Positions 26,016 through 35,220 of a DNA stretch of 64,000 bases are shown piece after piece (positions within the stretch are counted from its first letter, which is position 1; each line of letters begins with the position of its first letter). Source of the DNA: Dyadobacter subterraneus (GTDB taxonomy: Bacteria; Bacteroidota; Bacteroidia; Cytophagales; Spirosomataceae); the NCBI RefSeq assembly GCF_015221875.1, contig NZ_JACYGY010000001.1, positions 744,001 to 808,000 of the forward strand. The letters run 5' to 3'. A program made the position numbers and the translations under genes. Under the pieces are notes generated by a model. The model did no database searches. It had not been told where the DNA came from and saw only the letters and a program-made list of their open reading frames with translations.

Positions 26016-27380
26016 TTAAAGTCCATACTTCTCCATTCTTCGATACAAAGCCGCCCGGCTTAACCCAAGTTCTCTGGCCGCATCCGTAATATTTCCATTA
26101 AAACGTTTCATTGCCTGAACAATCATGTTTTTTTCCATGTCTTCAAGATCAAAACCTGTGGCAGTGGTTGGTTGTTCGCCTGATGTTTTCAGGAAAAGAT
26201 CATCTGGCTGTAATGTTTTTTCCTGGGAGAGAATTACAGCTCTTTCAATAGCGTGCTGCAATTCACGGATATTTCCCGGCCAGTTATATTGCTGCATTTT
26301 TTTGATCAATGCACTGCTGATATCCGTAACCGGACGATTGTATTTCTTACGGAATTGTTTCAGATAAAATTCTGCAAGCGGTGCAATGTCTTCCGGGCGC
26401 TCACGAAGTGGGGGAAGATCCAGTTCAATAGTATTAATACGATAAAAAAGATCCTGACGGAAAGTTTTATCGGCTACCATACTTTCAATATTCATATTGG
26501 TTGCGCAAATCAGGCGAACATCCAGCGGAATTGATTTATTTGAGCCAACACGTGTAACCTTGCGTTCCTGTAAAACAGTCAGTAATTTGGCCTGTAATGA
26601 AAGTGTCAAGTTCCCGATTTCATCAAGAAAAATAGTACCGCCTTTTGCTTCTTCAAATCTCCCGGCGCGGTCATCTTTGGCATCTGTAAAAGCGCCTTTA
26701 ACGTGACCAAAAAGTTCACTTTCAAAAAGAGAATCACTCAGCGCACCCAAATCCACAACGACAAAAGGTTTGTCAGCGCGTTGTGAATGCTGGTGCAAGT
26801 GTTTTGCCAATTGTGTTTTTCCGGTACCGTTTTCACCCAGAATTAAGACATTGGCATCCGTGGCAGCGACTCTTTCTGATGTTTTTAGTACATGAAGCAT
26901 GGCGGCACTTTGTCCGATAATAGCATCGGAAGTTGATTTTTCTTTTTTGCTGTCACCTTTTTCTTCGGTGCCTGCTGCCAGTTTATCACCTTTTTTCTCC
27001 GCTAATACGTCTTCAATGGTTGCAATGAGTTTATCATTTTCCCAAGGTTTTAAAACGAAATCAGTCGCTCCGGATTTTATGGCACGAATGGCCATTTCAA
27101 TATCTCCGTAAGCCGTGATCATAATCACCTTTATATTCGGATTGATGTCAAGAATTCTGTCGAGCCAGTGAAATCCTTCACGGCCACTATTGACATCACG
27201 TGTGAAATTCATATCCAGCAGAATCAGATCATAACTGCTGTTGGTAACAAGAAAAGGTAATTTTTGCGGATTTTTTTCAATATCGACAAGTTTTGCATGA
27301 CGTTTGAGCAACAATTTTGCTGCACTTAAAACATCGACATCATCATCAATTATTAGAATTTTGGCTTCGGAAAGGAGCAT
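26016..27380 (-). CDS. NtrC-type sigma-54-dependent response regulator
   Basis: This 454-residue protein has a receiver domain at 1-130 with acidic residues Asp-12 to Asp-14, phospho-acceptor Asp-56 (LILLDMNF) and Lys-111. An AAA+ domain at ~155-385 carries Walker A GENGTGKT (182-189), the sigma-54 contact loop GAFTDA (229-234) and Walker B GGTIFLDE (247-254). The Fis-type HTH at the end contains NGNITDAARELGLSRAALYRR. It activates sigma-54 promoters from upstream dyads. It is divergent from the adaptor gene at 27768, and the 388-bp spacer holds a 36-bp dyad module plus a sigma-54 promoter, so it very probably controls the ABC operon and perhaps itself. The likely kinase is at 15485-16825. 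Confidence 0.92.
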   Translation of the reverse strand: MLLSEAKILIIDDDVDVLSAAKLLLKRHAKLVDIEKNPQKLPFLVTNSSYDLILLDMNFTRDVNSGREGFHWLDRILDINPNIKVIMITAYGDIEMAIRAIKSGATDFVLKPWENDKLIATIEDVLAEKKGDKLAAGTEEKGDSKKEKSTSDAIIGQSAAMLHVLKTSERVAATDANVLILGENGTGKTQLAKHLHQHSQRADKPFVVVDLGALSDSLFESELFGHVKGAFTDAKDDRAGRFEEAKGGTIFLDEIGNLTLSLQAKLLTVLQERKVTRVGSNKSIPLDVRLICATNMNIESMVADKTFRQDLFYRINTIELDLPPLRERPEDIAPLAEFYLKQFRKKYNRPVTDISSALIKKMQQYNWPGNIRELQHAIERAVILSQEKTLQPDDLFLKTSGEQPTTATGFDLEDMEKNMIVQAMKRFNGNITDAARELGLSRAALYRRMEKYGL

Positions 27381-27600
27381 GTTTTTTGGCTTTGGCTAAT
27401 ATTGGGTTCTTGTTTCGCAGTCAAATATTGCATTGATCACTAAATCATAAAGCAATATTGGTTAATTTTTACGTAATTTTTAAGCTAATAAGCTACTTAA
27501 CGTAATCTTCTATGCTGATTTGTAAAAACTATTCCCCTGATTAGAATTTTTAGTAATGGTTTGAAGGCCAGATATCTGTACGAACGATGTCAATTTGGCT

Positions 27601-27636
27601 TGTCCGAAGCCGAACAAAAGTGTCCGATATTGAACA
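27601..27636 (+). promoter_or_regulatory. Tandem-dyad upstream activator site A
   Basis: Two 6-N4-6 dyads lie exactly 20 bp apart: TGTCCG-N4-CGAACA at 27601-27616 and TGTCCG-N4-TGAACA at 27621-27636, joined by AAAG. The same layout occurs at 40480 and 59171. The site is 67 bp upstream of the GG of a sigma-54 -24 element. It is a probable binding site for the divergent NtrC-type regulator. Confidence 0.75.
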
Positions 27637-27701
27637 TGTTTGATAATGTTAAAATGTTTAATTTTATTGATTTTCAATTAGTTATGATTGTCCGGTTTTT
27701 C

Positions 27702-27716
27702 TGGCACAAGGATTGG
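27702..27716 (+). promoter_or_regulatory. Sigma-54 (-24/-12) promoter for the adaptor operon
   Basis: TGGCAC at 27702-27707 and TTGG at 27713-27716 give GG-N10-GG, differing from the TGGCAC-N5-TTGC consensus only at the last base. The transcript would start near 27727, leaving about 40 nt before the ATG at 27768. Confidence 0.78.
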
Positions 27717-27767
27717 ATATAACAAGATAGAAGATTTTTAAACGATATTTATAAGCCTGACTATATA

Positions 27768-29078
27768 ATGGAAGTTAAAACACCAGTTTCGGGGAGCAGC
27801 GGATCCAATTTCACAGGAGGATCAACGATGGATAAAGTGAAGCCAAAGAAATTTTGGAACAGCCGGAGAATAGGAATTATTGCCGGAAGTGTCCTTTTGG
27901 TTAGCTTTTTGGTTTATCAGTTTTTCTTCGCCGACAAGAGAAGCAAATTGAATGTTCAACAGGATAAACTGACAATATCAACCGTGAAAACAGGTGTTTT
28001 TGACGAATTTATTGTAGTGACCGGGGTTGTTCAACCACTAAAAACAATCCAGCTGGATGCCATCGAAGGCGGTTATGTAACGCAGAAACTGATAGAAGGC
28101 GGTAATATGGTAAAACAGGGTGATATACTTTTACGTCTTGAAAATCAAAGCCTTAAATTGAGCTTTCTTCAATCTGAGACGGAAGCCAGCCGATTGGTGA
28201 ATGATCTTCAAAATACCCGTCAAAGATTACGTGTGGAGCGTTTCGCTTTGCAGAAAAGTTTGAGTGAACTGGATTTTCAGATTGATCAGGCCAAAGATGC
28301 ACACGACCGGAATATCAAACTATACAAGGATAAAGTAATTCCCGATGCAGATTTTCTTAAAACCAAAAGAGAACTGGAACGTTTGACAAAACAGCGTGAG
28401 ATTGAAATTGAGTCGCAGAAATACCAGGAAGAAAATGCGAAAATGCAGATCACACAGTTGGAAGGAACACTTACCAATACAAAGAAAAACGTTGATTTGT
28501 GGAGACAAACACTTGACAATCTGGTGGTAAAAGCGCCGGTTTCGGGTATGCTTTCTTCAATGAATGTTGAAGTGGGTTCAAATATTAATCAAGGTCAGAA
28601 TATTGGACAAATTGATGATTTAAATGGTTTCAAAATGCGTGTAAGTGTTGATGAACATTATATTTCAAGAATTTTTGCCGGCTTGCAGGGCAGTATGGAC
28701 TTTAACGGCAAGGCATATACTTTGAAAATTATCAAAATTTATCCTGAGGTATTAAGCGGACGTTTTGAGGTGGATATGGAATTCCCGAAAGGCGGCGCAC
28801 CTGAGCTGATCAAACGCGGACAATCTGCACCGATCAGATTACAACTAGGACAACCATCAAAAGCAACATTATTGCCTGTTGGCGGATTCTTCTCTGAAAC
28901 CGGCGGAAACTGGGTGTATGTTTTGGGTGGAGACGGCAAACGTGCAGCAAAACGCAAAATAACCCTTGGACGTAAAAATCCTGAATATTTTGAAGTACTT
29001 GAAGGATTACAACCAGGTGAAAAAGTGATTACGAGTTCTTATGAGAACTTTGGAGATAATGAGGTTTTAGAATTCTAA
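27768..29078 (+). CDS. HlyD/MacA-family periplasmic adaptor (membrane fusion protein)
   Basis: This 436-residue protein has one N-terminal membrane helix at about 38-56 (IGIIAGSVLLVSFLVYQFFF). A barrel-sandwich half at ~95-130 (VTQKLIEGGNMVKQGDILLRLENQS) precedes a long coiled-coil hairpin (about 130-245). The second half (LVVKAPVSGMLSSMNVEVGS) and beta-barrel domains complete the adaptor fold. Such adaptors link an inner-membrane ABC permease to an outer-membrane channel or deliver substrate to the envelope. An ATG at 27828 preceded by ggagg is an alternative start. It is the first gene of the sigma-54 operon, 154 bp upstream of the ATPase. No TolC-like gene is present in the window. Confidence 0.88.
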   Translation: MEVKTPVSGSSGSNFTGGSTMDKVKPKKFWNSRRIGIIAGSVLLVSFLVYQFFFADKRSKLNVQQDKLTISTVKTGVFDEFIVVTGVVQPLKTIQLDAIEGGYVTQKLIEGGNMVKQGDILLRLENQSLKLSFLQSETEASRLVNDLQNTRQRLRVERFALQKSLSELDFQIDQAKDAHDRNIKLYKDKVIPDADFLKTKRELERLTKQREIEIESQKYQEENAKMQITQLEGTLTNTKKNVDLWRQTLDNLVVKAPVSGMLSSMNVEVGSNINQGQNIGQIDDLNGFKMRVSVDEHYISRIFAGLQGSMDFNGKAYTLKIIKIYPEVLSGRFEVDMEFPKGGAPELIKRGQSAPIRLQLGQPSKATLLPVGGFFSETGGNWVYVLGGDGKRAAKRKITLGRKNPEYFEVLEGLQPGEKVITSSYENFGDNEVLEF

Positions 29079-29232
29079 ATTAGTGGTTGGCTCGGATTAA
29101 TAATTTAAACATCCGAGCCAACGGAAATACGAAATAAGAATACTAGCAGTAAAAAACTATAACAAGCCAACACGTAAGAAATACCCATAACCAGCTAACA
29201 GCCAAAAGCTAACAGCCAACAGCTAAGAAAAT

Positions 29233-29910
29233 ATGATCAAAATTGACAACTTACAGAAAATCTTTTCTACCGAGGAAGTAGAAACCACTGCCCTTAACGG
29301 GATTGATCTGGAGATCAAAGACGGGGAATTTGTCGCTATTATGGGACCATCCGGTTGCGGTAAATCTACCCTTTTGAACATCCTTGGCTTGCTGGATAAT
29401 CCCAGCGCTGGTTCTTATGAGTTTTATGGTACTGAGGTTGGCAAAATGTCTGAACGCCAGCGTGCTCAGATTCGTAAGGGAAATATTGGTTTTGTATTCC
29501 AAAGCTTCAACCTGATCGACGAACTTACTGTTTATGAAAACGTTGAGCTTCCTTTGCTTTACCTGAAAACACCTCCTGCTGAACGTAAGGAAAAAGTAGA
29601 AGCAGCACTTACCCGCATGAACATGATGCACCGCCGCAATCACTTTCCACAGCAACTTTCCGGTGGACAGCAGCAGCGTACTGCGATTGCACGTGCCGTG
29701 GTTGCAACACCAAAAACAATACTTGCGGATGAGCCGACGGGTAACCTTGACTCGAAAAACGGGGAAGAAGTAATGGCTTTATTAAGTCAGCTGAACGGTG
29801 CCGGAACCACGATTATCATGGTAACTCACTCGCCGTATGATGCAGGTTTTGCCCACAGAATTGTAAATTTATTCGATGGCAAGGTGGTCACTGAAAAGAT
29901 TCATGTTTAG
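29233..29910 (+). CDS. ABC transporter ATP-binding protein (MacB/LolD type)
   Basis: This 225-residue ATPase has Walker [10 protein letters not shown] (38-46), Q loop in [22 protein letters not shown] (~90), signature [14 protein letters not shown] (~142), Walker B with [11 protein letters not shown] (~163), and H-loop MVTHS. The short length and [13 protein letters not shown] opening are those of the type VII/MacB-LolD group, whose mechanotransmission systems extrude lipoproteins, antibiotics or peptides. It is the only ATPase in the window and sits directly before nine FtsX-type permeases that lack their own, so it is the probable shared motor (inference). Confidence 0.93.
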   Translation: MIKIDNLQKIFSTEEVETTALNGIDLEIKDGEFVAIMGPSGCGKSTLLNILGLLDNPSAGSYEFYGTEVGKMSERQRAQIRKGNIGFVFQSFNLIDELTVYENVELPLLYLKTPPAERKEKVEAALTRMNMMHRRNHFPQQLSGGQQQRTAIARAVVATPKTILADEPTGNLDSKNGEEVMALLSQLNGAGTTIIMVTHSPYDAGFAHRIVNLFDGKVVTEKIHV

Positions 29911-29968
29911 ATAAACATATAGTAACAAGAGTTCGAATTGGTTTCGAACAAAAAGTTTTCTTCCGATG

Positions 29969-30013
29969 ATGGTTTAGTATTTCGAAATCCGCTTTTTTGA
30001 AATACTAAACCAT
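29969..30013 (+). other. Perfect 15-bp hairpin between ATPase and first permease
   Basis: Atggtttagtatttc (29969-29983) pairs exactly with its complement (29999-30013) across a 15-nt loop. No T-run follows, so it is not a classical terminator. It may stabilise the upstream mRNA or reduce read-through so that ATPase and adaptor exceed the permeases (inference). Confidence 0.6.
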
Positions 30014-30100
30014 ATTTAAGCTATTAGCCAGACATGATATTGCCTTGATTTTAACTATTAAAGCATTAGTCACAGTCACCTCTTAAAAAATTCTTGAACT

Positions 30101-32461
30101 ATGTTCAGACATAATCTCCTTGTTATCTATCGCAATTTCAAGCGGTTTAAAAGCACTTTTTTTATCAATTTGACAGGACTTTCCGCAGGATTGGCCTGTT
30201 CGTTGTTGATATACCTTTGGGTTAATGATGAATTAAGTATTGATAAATTTCACGAAAAAGACAGCCGGCTTTTTCAGATGATGGAAAACCGTGTGCAGGC
30301 TCAAGGTATTCTCACGGCACAGTCAACATCCGGATCTTTGGCTGAAACGCTGAAAAGTGAAATGCCGGAAGTCGAGTATGCTATTTCGTCAAAACAGTTT
30401 GTGGCGACTTTATCGGAGGGAAATAACGATTTTAGAAGCAAGGGACGGTATGCAGGAAAGGATATTTTCAATATGTATTCTTATGGCCTCGAACAGGGCG
30501 ATGCAAACCAGGTTTTAAGTGACAAAAATTCCATAGTTATTTCCGAAAAACTGGCTCAGAATCTTTTTCATACCACACAAAACGTCATTGGAAAATCGAT
30601 TGAATTTGAGCACGAAAAGCAATTTGTAGTTTCCGGAATTTTTAAAGGAACGCCATCGAATTCTTCTGAGCAGTTTGATTTTGTTGTTTCTTTTGAACTA
30701 TATGTAGATAAGTATCCAAACAGCATCAAATGGGGAAACTCGGGGCCTGATACATTTGTACTGCTGAAAAGCGGAACAGATGTCAATCAGTTTAACAAGA
30801 AAATTGCCAATCTTGTTAAGACAAAAACAAATGGTGAGGTAACTCACAGGACATTATTTGCCCGTCCATATTCAAGCGGATATCTGTATGGAAAATATGA
30901 GAACGGATTACCGACGGGCGGCAGAATAGAATACGTCCGGTTATTTTCAATTATTGCCGTATTCATATTGATGATCGCCTGTATCAATTTTATGAATCTT
31001 TCTACGGCCAAAGCGTCGGGCAGAATTAAGGAAGTTGGTATTAAAAAAGCCATTGGGGCATATAGAGAGACGCTCATTTATCAATATCTGGGTGAATCGA
31101 TGCTGATGACTTTCCTTGCACTTTTTCTGTCTGTGTTATTGGTTTTATTGTTTTTGCCTCAATTTAATGAAATAACGGGCAAGGATCTGATCCTTCATTA
31201 TGACCCAAAACTAATTTTGTCTCTTCTTGGTGTTGTAATTGTTACAGGTTTAATTTCGGGTAGTTATCCTGCCTTATACCTTTCCGGTTTCAATCCGATC
31301 TCTGTTTTAAAAGGAAAATTAAATGTTTCCGTTGGTGAAGTCTGGGCAAGAAAGGGTCTGGTTGTTTTCCAATTTACGATCTCCGTTATCCTGATTGTTT
31401 CGGTAATTGTTGTGTACAAACAGGTTGAATTTGTCCAGTCTGAAAATTTGGGTTACAATAAAGACAACATTGTCTATTTTACCAGAGAAGGGAAAATGGG
31501 GGATGATGCGAAAATGGAAACTTTTCTTTCTGAACTAAGAAATATGCCCGGAATTTTAAATGCATCAAGCATCGGTCATGATATGACGGGGCATAATTCA
31601 GGCACTTTCGGAGTATGGTGGGAAGGCAAAGCGGAAGATAACAAAACAGAGTTTGAAAATGTCGGCGTGAATTATGAAATGATGCAGACGCTTGGAATTC
31701 GTTTGAAAGAAGGTCGGTTGTTCTCCAAAGATTTTAGTGCAGATAGTTCTAAAATAATCTTCAACGAAGCAGCCATAAAATTCATGGGATTGAAAAATCC
31801 CGTTGGAAAAACGGTCAAACTTTGGGGACAGGATATGCAAATTGTTGGTGTTGCCAAAGACTTCCATTTTGAATCGTTTCATGAAAATGTAAAACCGTTA
31901 TTTTTCCGTTTATCGCAAGGTGATACCTATATTATCATGGCTAAAATTGCGGCTGGAAAGGAAAAGTTGGTCTTAGCGTCAATGGGAGAACTTTACAAAA
32001 AATACAATCCCGGATTTTCCCTTGACTACAAATTCCTGGATCAGGAATACCAGGCGCAATATGCTGCGGAACAAAGAGTTGCGTCACTTTCAAAATACTT
32101 CGCCGGTTTGGCAATTCTGATTTCCTGTCTGGGATTGTTTGGATTGGCCGCGTTTACCGCAGAAAGAAGATTGAAAGAAATTGGAATTCGTAAAGTGCTG
32201 GGATCAAGCGTTTTCAGTATCGTATATCTGCTTTCAAGTGATTTTACAAAACTGGTCATTGCAGCAGTAGTCATTGCATTGCCTATCAGTTATCTGATAA
32301 CCGGATATTGGCTGCAAAGCTTTGCATTACACATCGACCTGGAAGTCTGGTATTTCCTTGGCGCAGGCATTGCCGCCTTAGTAATTGCCTGGCTGACAGT
32401 TGGAATGCAAGCGGTAAAAGCTGCGAATGTGAATCCTTTGGAATGTTTGAAAAGCGAATAA
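30101..32461 (+). CDS. FtsX/MacB-type duplicated ABC permease 1
   Basis: This 786-residue protein has two half-permeases in tandem: TM1 (~17-40), periplasmic MacB_PCD-like domain (~43-280), and TM2-TM4 (283-305, 333-353, 375-395). Then come TM5 (418-440), a second periplasmic domain (~445-660) and TM6-TM8 (667-687, 717-735, 750-770). Half one has MIACINFMNLSTAKASGRIK; half two has SCLGLFGLAAFTAERRLKEI followed by GIRKVLGSS. The C-terminus reads NPLECLKSE, unlike the NPVKSL tail of the other permeases. It lies 190 bp after the ATPase, behind a hairpin, and is the most probable direct partner of that ATPase. Confidence 0.9.
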   Translation: MFRHNLLVIYRNFKRFKSTFFINLTGLSAGLACSLLIYLWVNDELSIDKFHEKDSRLFQMMENRVQAQGILTAQSTSGSLAETLKSEMPEVEYAISSKQFVATLSEGNNDFRSKGRYAGKDIFNMYSYGLEQGDANQVLSDKNSIVISEKLAQNLFHTTQNVIGKSIEFEHEKQFVVSGIFKGTPSNSSEQFDFVVSFELYVDKYPNSIKWGNSGPDTFVLLKSGTDVNQFNKKIANLVKTKTNGEVTHRTLFARPYSSGYLYGKYENGLPTGGRIEYVRLFSIIAVFILMIACINFMNLSTAKASGRIKEVGIKKAIGAYRETLIYQYLGESMLMTFLALFLSVLLVLLFLPQFNEITGKDLILHYDPKLILSLLGVVIVTGLISGSYPALYLSGFNPISVLKGKLNVSVGEVWARKGLVVFQFTISVILIVSVIVVYKQVEFVQSENLGYNKDNIVYFTREGKMGDDAKMETFLSELRNMPGILNASSIGHDMTGHNSGTFGVWWEGKAEDNKTEFENVGVNYEMMQTLGIRLKEGRLFSKDFSADSSKIIFNEAAIKFMGLKNPVGKTVKLWGQDMQIVGVAKDFHFESFHENVKPLFFRLSQGDTYIIMAKIAAGKEKLVLASMGELYKKYNPGFSLDYKFLDQEYQAQYAAEQRVASLSKYFAGLAILISCLGLFGLAAFTAERRLKEIGIRKVLGSSVFSIVYLLSSDFTKLVIAAVVIALPISYLITGYWLQSFALHIDLEVWYFLGAGIAALVIAWLTVGMQAVKAANVNPLECLKSE

Positions 32462-32606
32462 ATGGGAGCGATTGGCTATTAGCAGTTAGCTTTGAGCGCC
32501 AGGATTACAGAGAATCGGAAGCTATTATTAAACAGAATATTTTATATCGGTACGCTCGAAATATCGGAAAGATTATATCAATTAGCCAAAAGCCAAAACC
32601 TGAAAA

Positions 32607-35015
32607 ATGATAAAAAACTATCTCAAAATCGCATGGAGAAACCTTTGGAAGCATAAGGGATATTCTCTGCTTAATATTCTCGGTCTGGCTACCGGGATGA
32701 CGGCTTGTATTGTGATCATGCTTTTTGTTTTTTATGAGAAAAGCTTTGATAACATTCATAAAAAGAATGTATACCGACTGGATGAAGTCCAGAAATTTGA
32801 AGGTATGGTGGCACCTCAGAATGTGGCTTTGTCCATGTTTCCAATGGGGCCAACACTGAAAAATGAATTCCCGGAAGTTCTGAATTTTACACGGGTCAGA
32901 ATGATGGATAAAGTCAAACTGCGGGTTGATAATAAAAAATTCAGTATCCCTTCCGGTTACTTTGTTGATTCCACATTTCTTCAAATTTTTGATTATAAAC
33001 TTGTCAAAGGAGACAGAAATCAGGCTTTACAAAAACCGAACAGCGTGGTGCTTTCAGAAGAAAGCGCCGCTAAAATATTTGGAAATGAGGATGCACTTGG
33101 AAAAATAATTACCGTTTACGGAGGTGATACAACACGGTTTACGGTAACCGGAATTCTTGAAAATATTCCCAAAACCTCACATTTACAATTCGACGGATTG
33201 TTTTCGTTTAATACGATCATCAAGCCGAATTATATGGAAAACTGGGGTGGAAACTGGCTGGTGACTTATCTGGAATTGTCAAAAAATGCCAATGTTGCAT
33301 CCATGGAAAAACGCTTCCCGGATTATCTGAAAAGGCATATGAAAGAAGGCGGCTGGAAATATTATCAGCTTTTCCTCCAATCGCTTAAAGACGTTCATGC
33401 CAATTCTGTGAATATCACACATGATTATCAGAATTACCAAAAATTCGATAAAACGTATACCTACATTTTCTCTTTCGTTGCCATCATCGTTCTGCTGATT
33501 GCCTGTATCAATTTTATGAATCTTTCTACGGCGCGTTCTGCCGGGCGGGCGAAAGAAATTGGTATCAGAAAAGCCAGTGGTTCAGGCCGTTTTCAACTTG
33601 GAATGCAGTTTCTTGGTGAATCTGTGATGCTGTGTTTCTTCTCTCTGATTCTGGCTATTTTATTTGTTGAAATGTTACTGCCATATGTCAATGAATTAAG
33701 TCAGCGCGAACTGAAATTTTCATTTTTCACCAATCCGCTATTACTCATTTCGCTGGTTTTGGGTACTATCCTGGTTGGAATTATTTCCGGACTTTATCCG
33801 GCGGCCTATCTTTCTTCTTTCAATGCAATCACCGTTTTAAAGGGAAGGATGCAAAGTGGAAGGAAGAAACTTTCGTTCAGGAATGTGCTCGTTGTTGGCC
33901 AGTTTGCAGGTGCAATATTTCTAATGATCGCGACTGTTTTGACCGTTCGCCAGTTAAAATATATGCAAAAAGCGAATATCGGTTTTGATCGGGAACAGGT
34001 TGTTACGATTCCTTTGGGTGTTCAATCGGGTAAAAATTATCAAGCTATAAAAGATGAATTATTAAGTAAATCTCATATCACAGCAGTAACTGGTTCCCAA
34101 CAAAAACTTGGAAACAATTTACATCAGAGCGGTGTCAAGTTTCATGGAGATGGACCTGTCAGGGAAATGGCCAGCTCACAGGTGGTGGTGGATCCTGATT
34201 ATCTGACTTTGTATAAAATTAAACTTGTTGCCGGCCGGAATTTTTCAAAAGCAAATGCAGCAGATAATGGAAATGCTTATATCGTTAATGAAACACTGGC
34301 CAAAGAATTGTTAAAAGACACGCCTGGAAAACCAATGGATTATCTGGTGGGCAAGAATTTCGGTTTTGGAGGTATGGATTCTGCCGGTGTGATCGTCGGA
34401 ATTTGTAAAGATTTTAACTTCAATTCCCTTCACCACAAAATTGAAACGCTCTGTATTCTTGATAAAACGGATTGGGGTTACAGAGAAATGTCAGTCAGGA
34501 TAAGCAGCGATAAAGCCAAAGAAGCGATTGCAGAAATCCAGGCAGCTTTCAAAAATATGGCACCGGATGAAGAGTTTGAATATGAATTTCTTGATGATCA
34601 TTTTGCGGAATTGTATCGGGCCGATAATACGGTGAGTGAAATTGTAGGGATTTTGGCTGGTCTGGCCATTTTTATTTCATGTCTGGGATTATTCGGTCTG
34701 GCTTCATTCTCTGTGGAACAGCGGGTTAAGGAAATTGGTGTGCGGAAAGTGCTTGGAGCAAGTGTTGCTGAGATTGTCAATCTGCTTTCCAAAGATTTTG
34801 TAAAGCTGGTACTTATCGCATTTGCAATTGCCGCGCCGCTTGCCTGGTTTGCAATGAACAAATGGCTGGAAGATTATGCTTACCGGATCAATATTCCCGT
34901 CTGGGTTTTCGGTTTAGCCGGAATTCTCGCGGTGGGAATTGCATTGTTAACGGTCAGTTTCCAATCGATAAAAGCGGCATTGAAAAATCCGGTAAAATCG
35001 CTAAGGAGCGAATAG
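32607..35015 (+). CDS. FtsX/MacB-type duplicated ABC permease 2
   Basis: The 802-residue paralogue starts MIKNYLKIAWRNLWKHKGYS, the amphipathic/TM1 start shared by the set. Half one holds LIACINFMNLSTARSAGRAKEIG near residue 296 and SGLYPAAYLSSFNAITVLKG near 390; half two holds SCLGLFGLASFSVEQRVKEIG near 691 and ends FQSIKAALKNPVKSLRSE. Eight membrane segments in the 1+3+1+3 order are predicted by eye. The two periplasmic domains differ strongly from those of the neighbours, so they probably contact different partners or substrates. It lies 145 bp after permease 1 with no terminator visible. Confidence 0.9.
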   Translation: MIKNYLKIAWRNLWKHKGYSLLNILGLATGMTACIVIMLFVFYEKSFDNIHKKNVYRLDEVQKFEGMVAPQNVALSMFPMGPTLKNEFPEVLNFTRVRMMDKVKLRVDNKKFSIPSGYFVDSTFLQIFDYKLVKGDRNQALQKPNSVVLSEESAAKIFGNEDALGKIITVYGGDTTRFTVTGILENIPKTSHLQFDGLFSFNTIIKPNYMENWGGNWLVTYLELSKNANVASMEKRFPDYLKRHMKEGGWKYYQLFLQSLKDVHANSVNITHDYQNYQKFDKTYTYIFSFVAIIVLLIACINFMNLSTARSAGRAKEIGIRKASGSGRFQLGMQFLGESVMLCFFSLILAILFVEMLLPYVNELSQRELKFSFFTNPLLLISLVLGTILVGIISGLYPAAYLSSFNAITVLKGRMQSGRKKLSFRNVLVVGQFAGAIFLMIATVLTVRQLKYMQKANIGFDREQVVTIPLGVQSGKNYQAIKDELLSKSHITAVTGSQQKLGNNLHQSGVKFHGDGPVREMASSQVVVDPDYLTLYKIKLVAGRNFSKANAADNGNAYIVNETLAKELLKDTPGKPMDYLVGKNFGFGGMDSAGVIVGICKDFNFNSLHHKIETLCILDKTDWGYREMSVRISSDKAKEAIAEIQAAFKNMAPDEEFEYEFLDDHFAELYRADNTVSEIVGILAGLAIFISCLGLFGLASFSVEQRVKEIGVRKVLGASVAEIVNLLSKDFVKLVLIAFAIAAPLAWFAMNKWLEDYAYRINIPVWVFGLAGILAVGIALLTVSFQSIKAALKNPVKSLRSE

Positions 35016-35220
35016 CCGTTAGCTGTTGGCGTTTTAACTTCGGGGACTTGGTTTTGAATATTTGTTTCCCGAAATGAGATAGAGGTTTTGTAAATATTGA
35101 AAGTGATATTTTATGCTTGATTAATTAATGCTTCCAGGTAAAATTTCTAAAACTCAAAAAAAGCTCGAAGCCACGGCTAAAAGCTAATCACTAACCGCTA
35201 AAAGCTACTTGCCAACAGCC

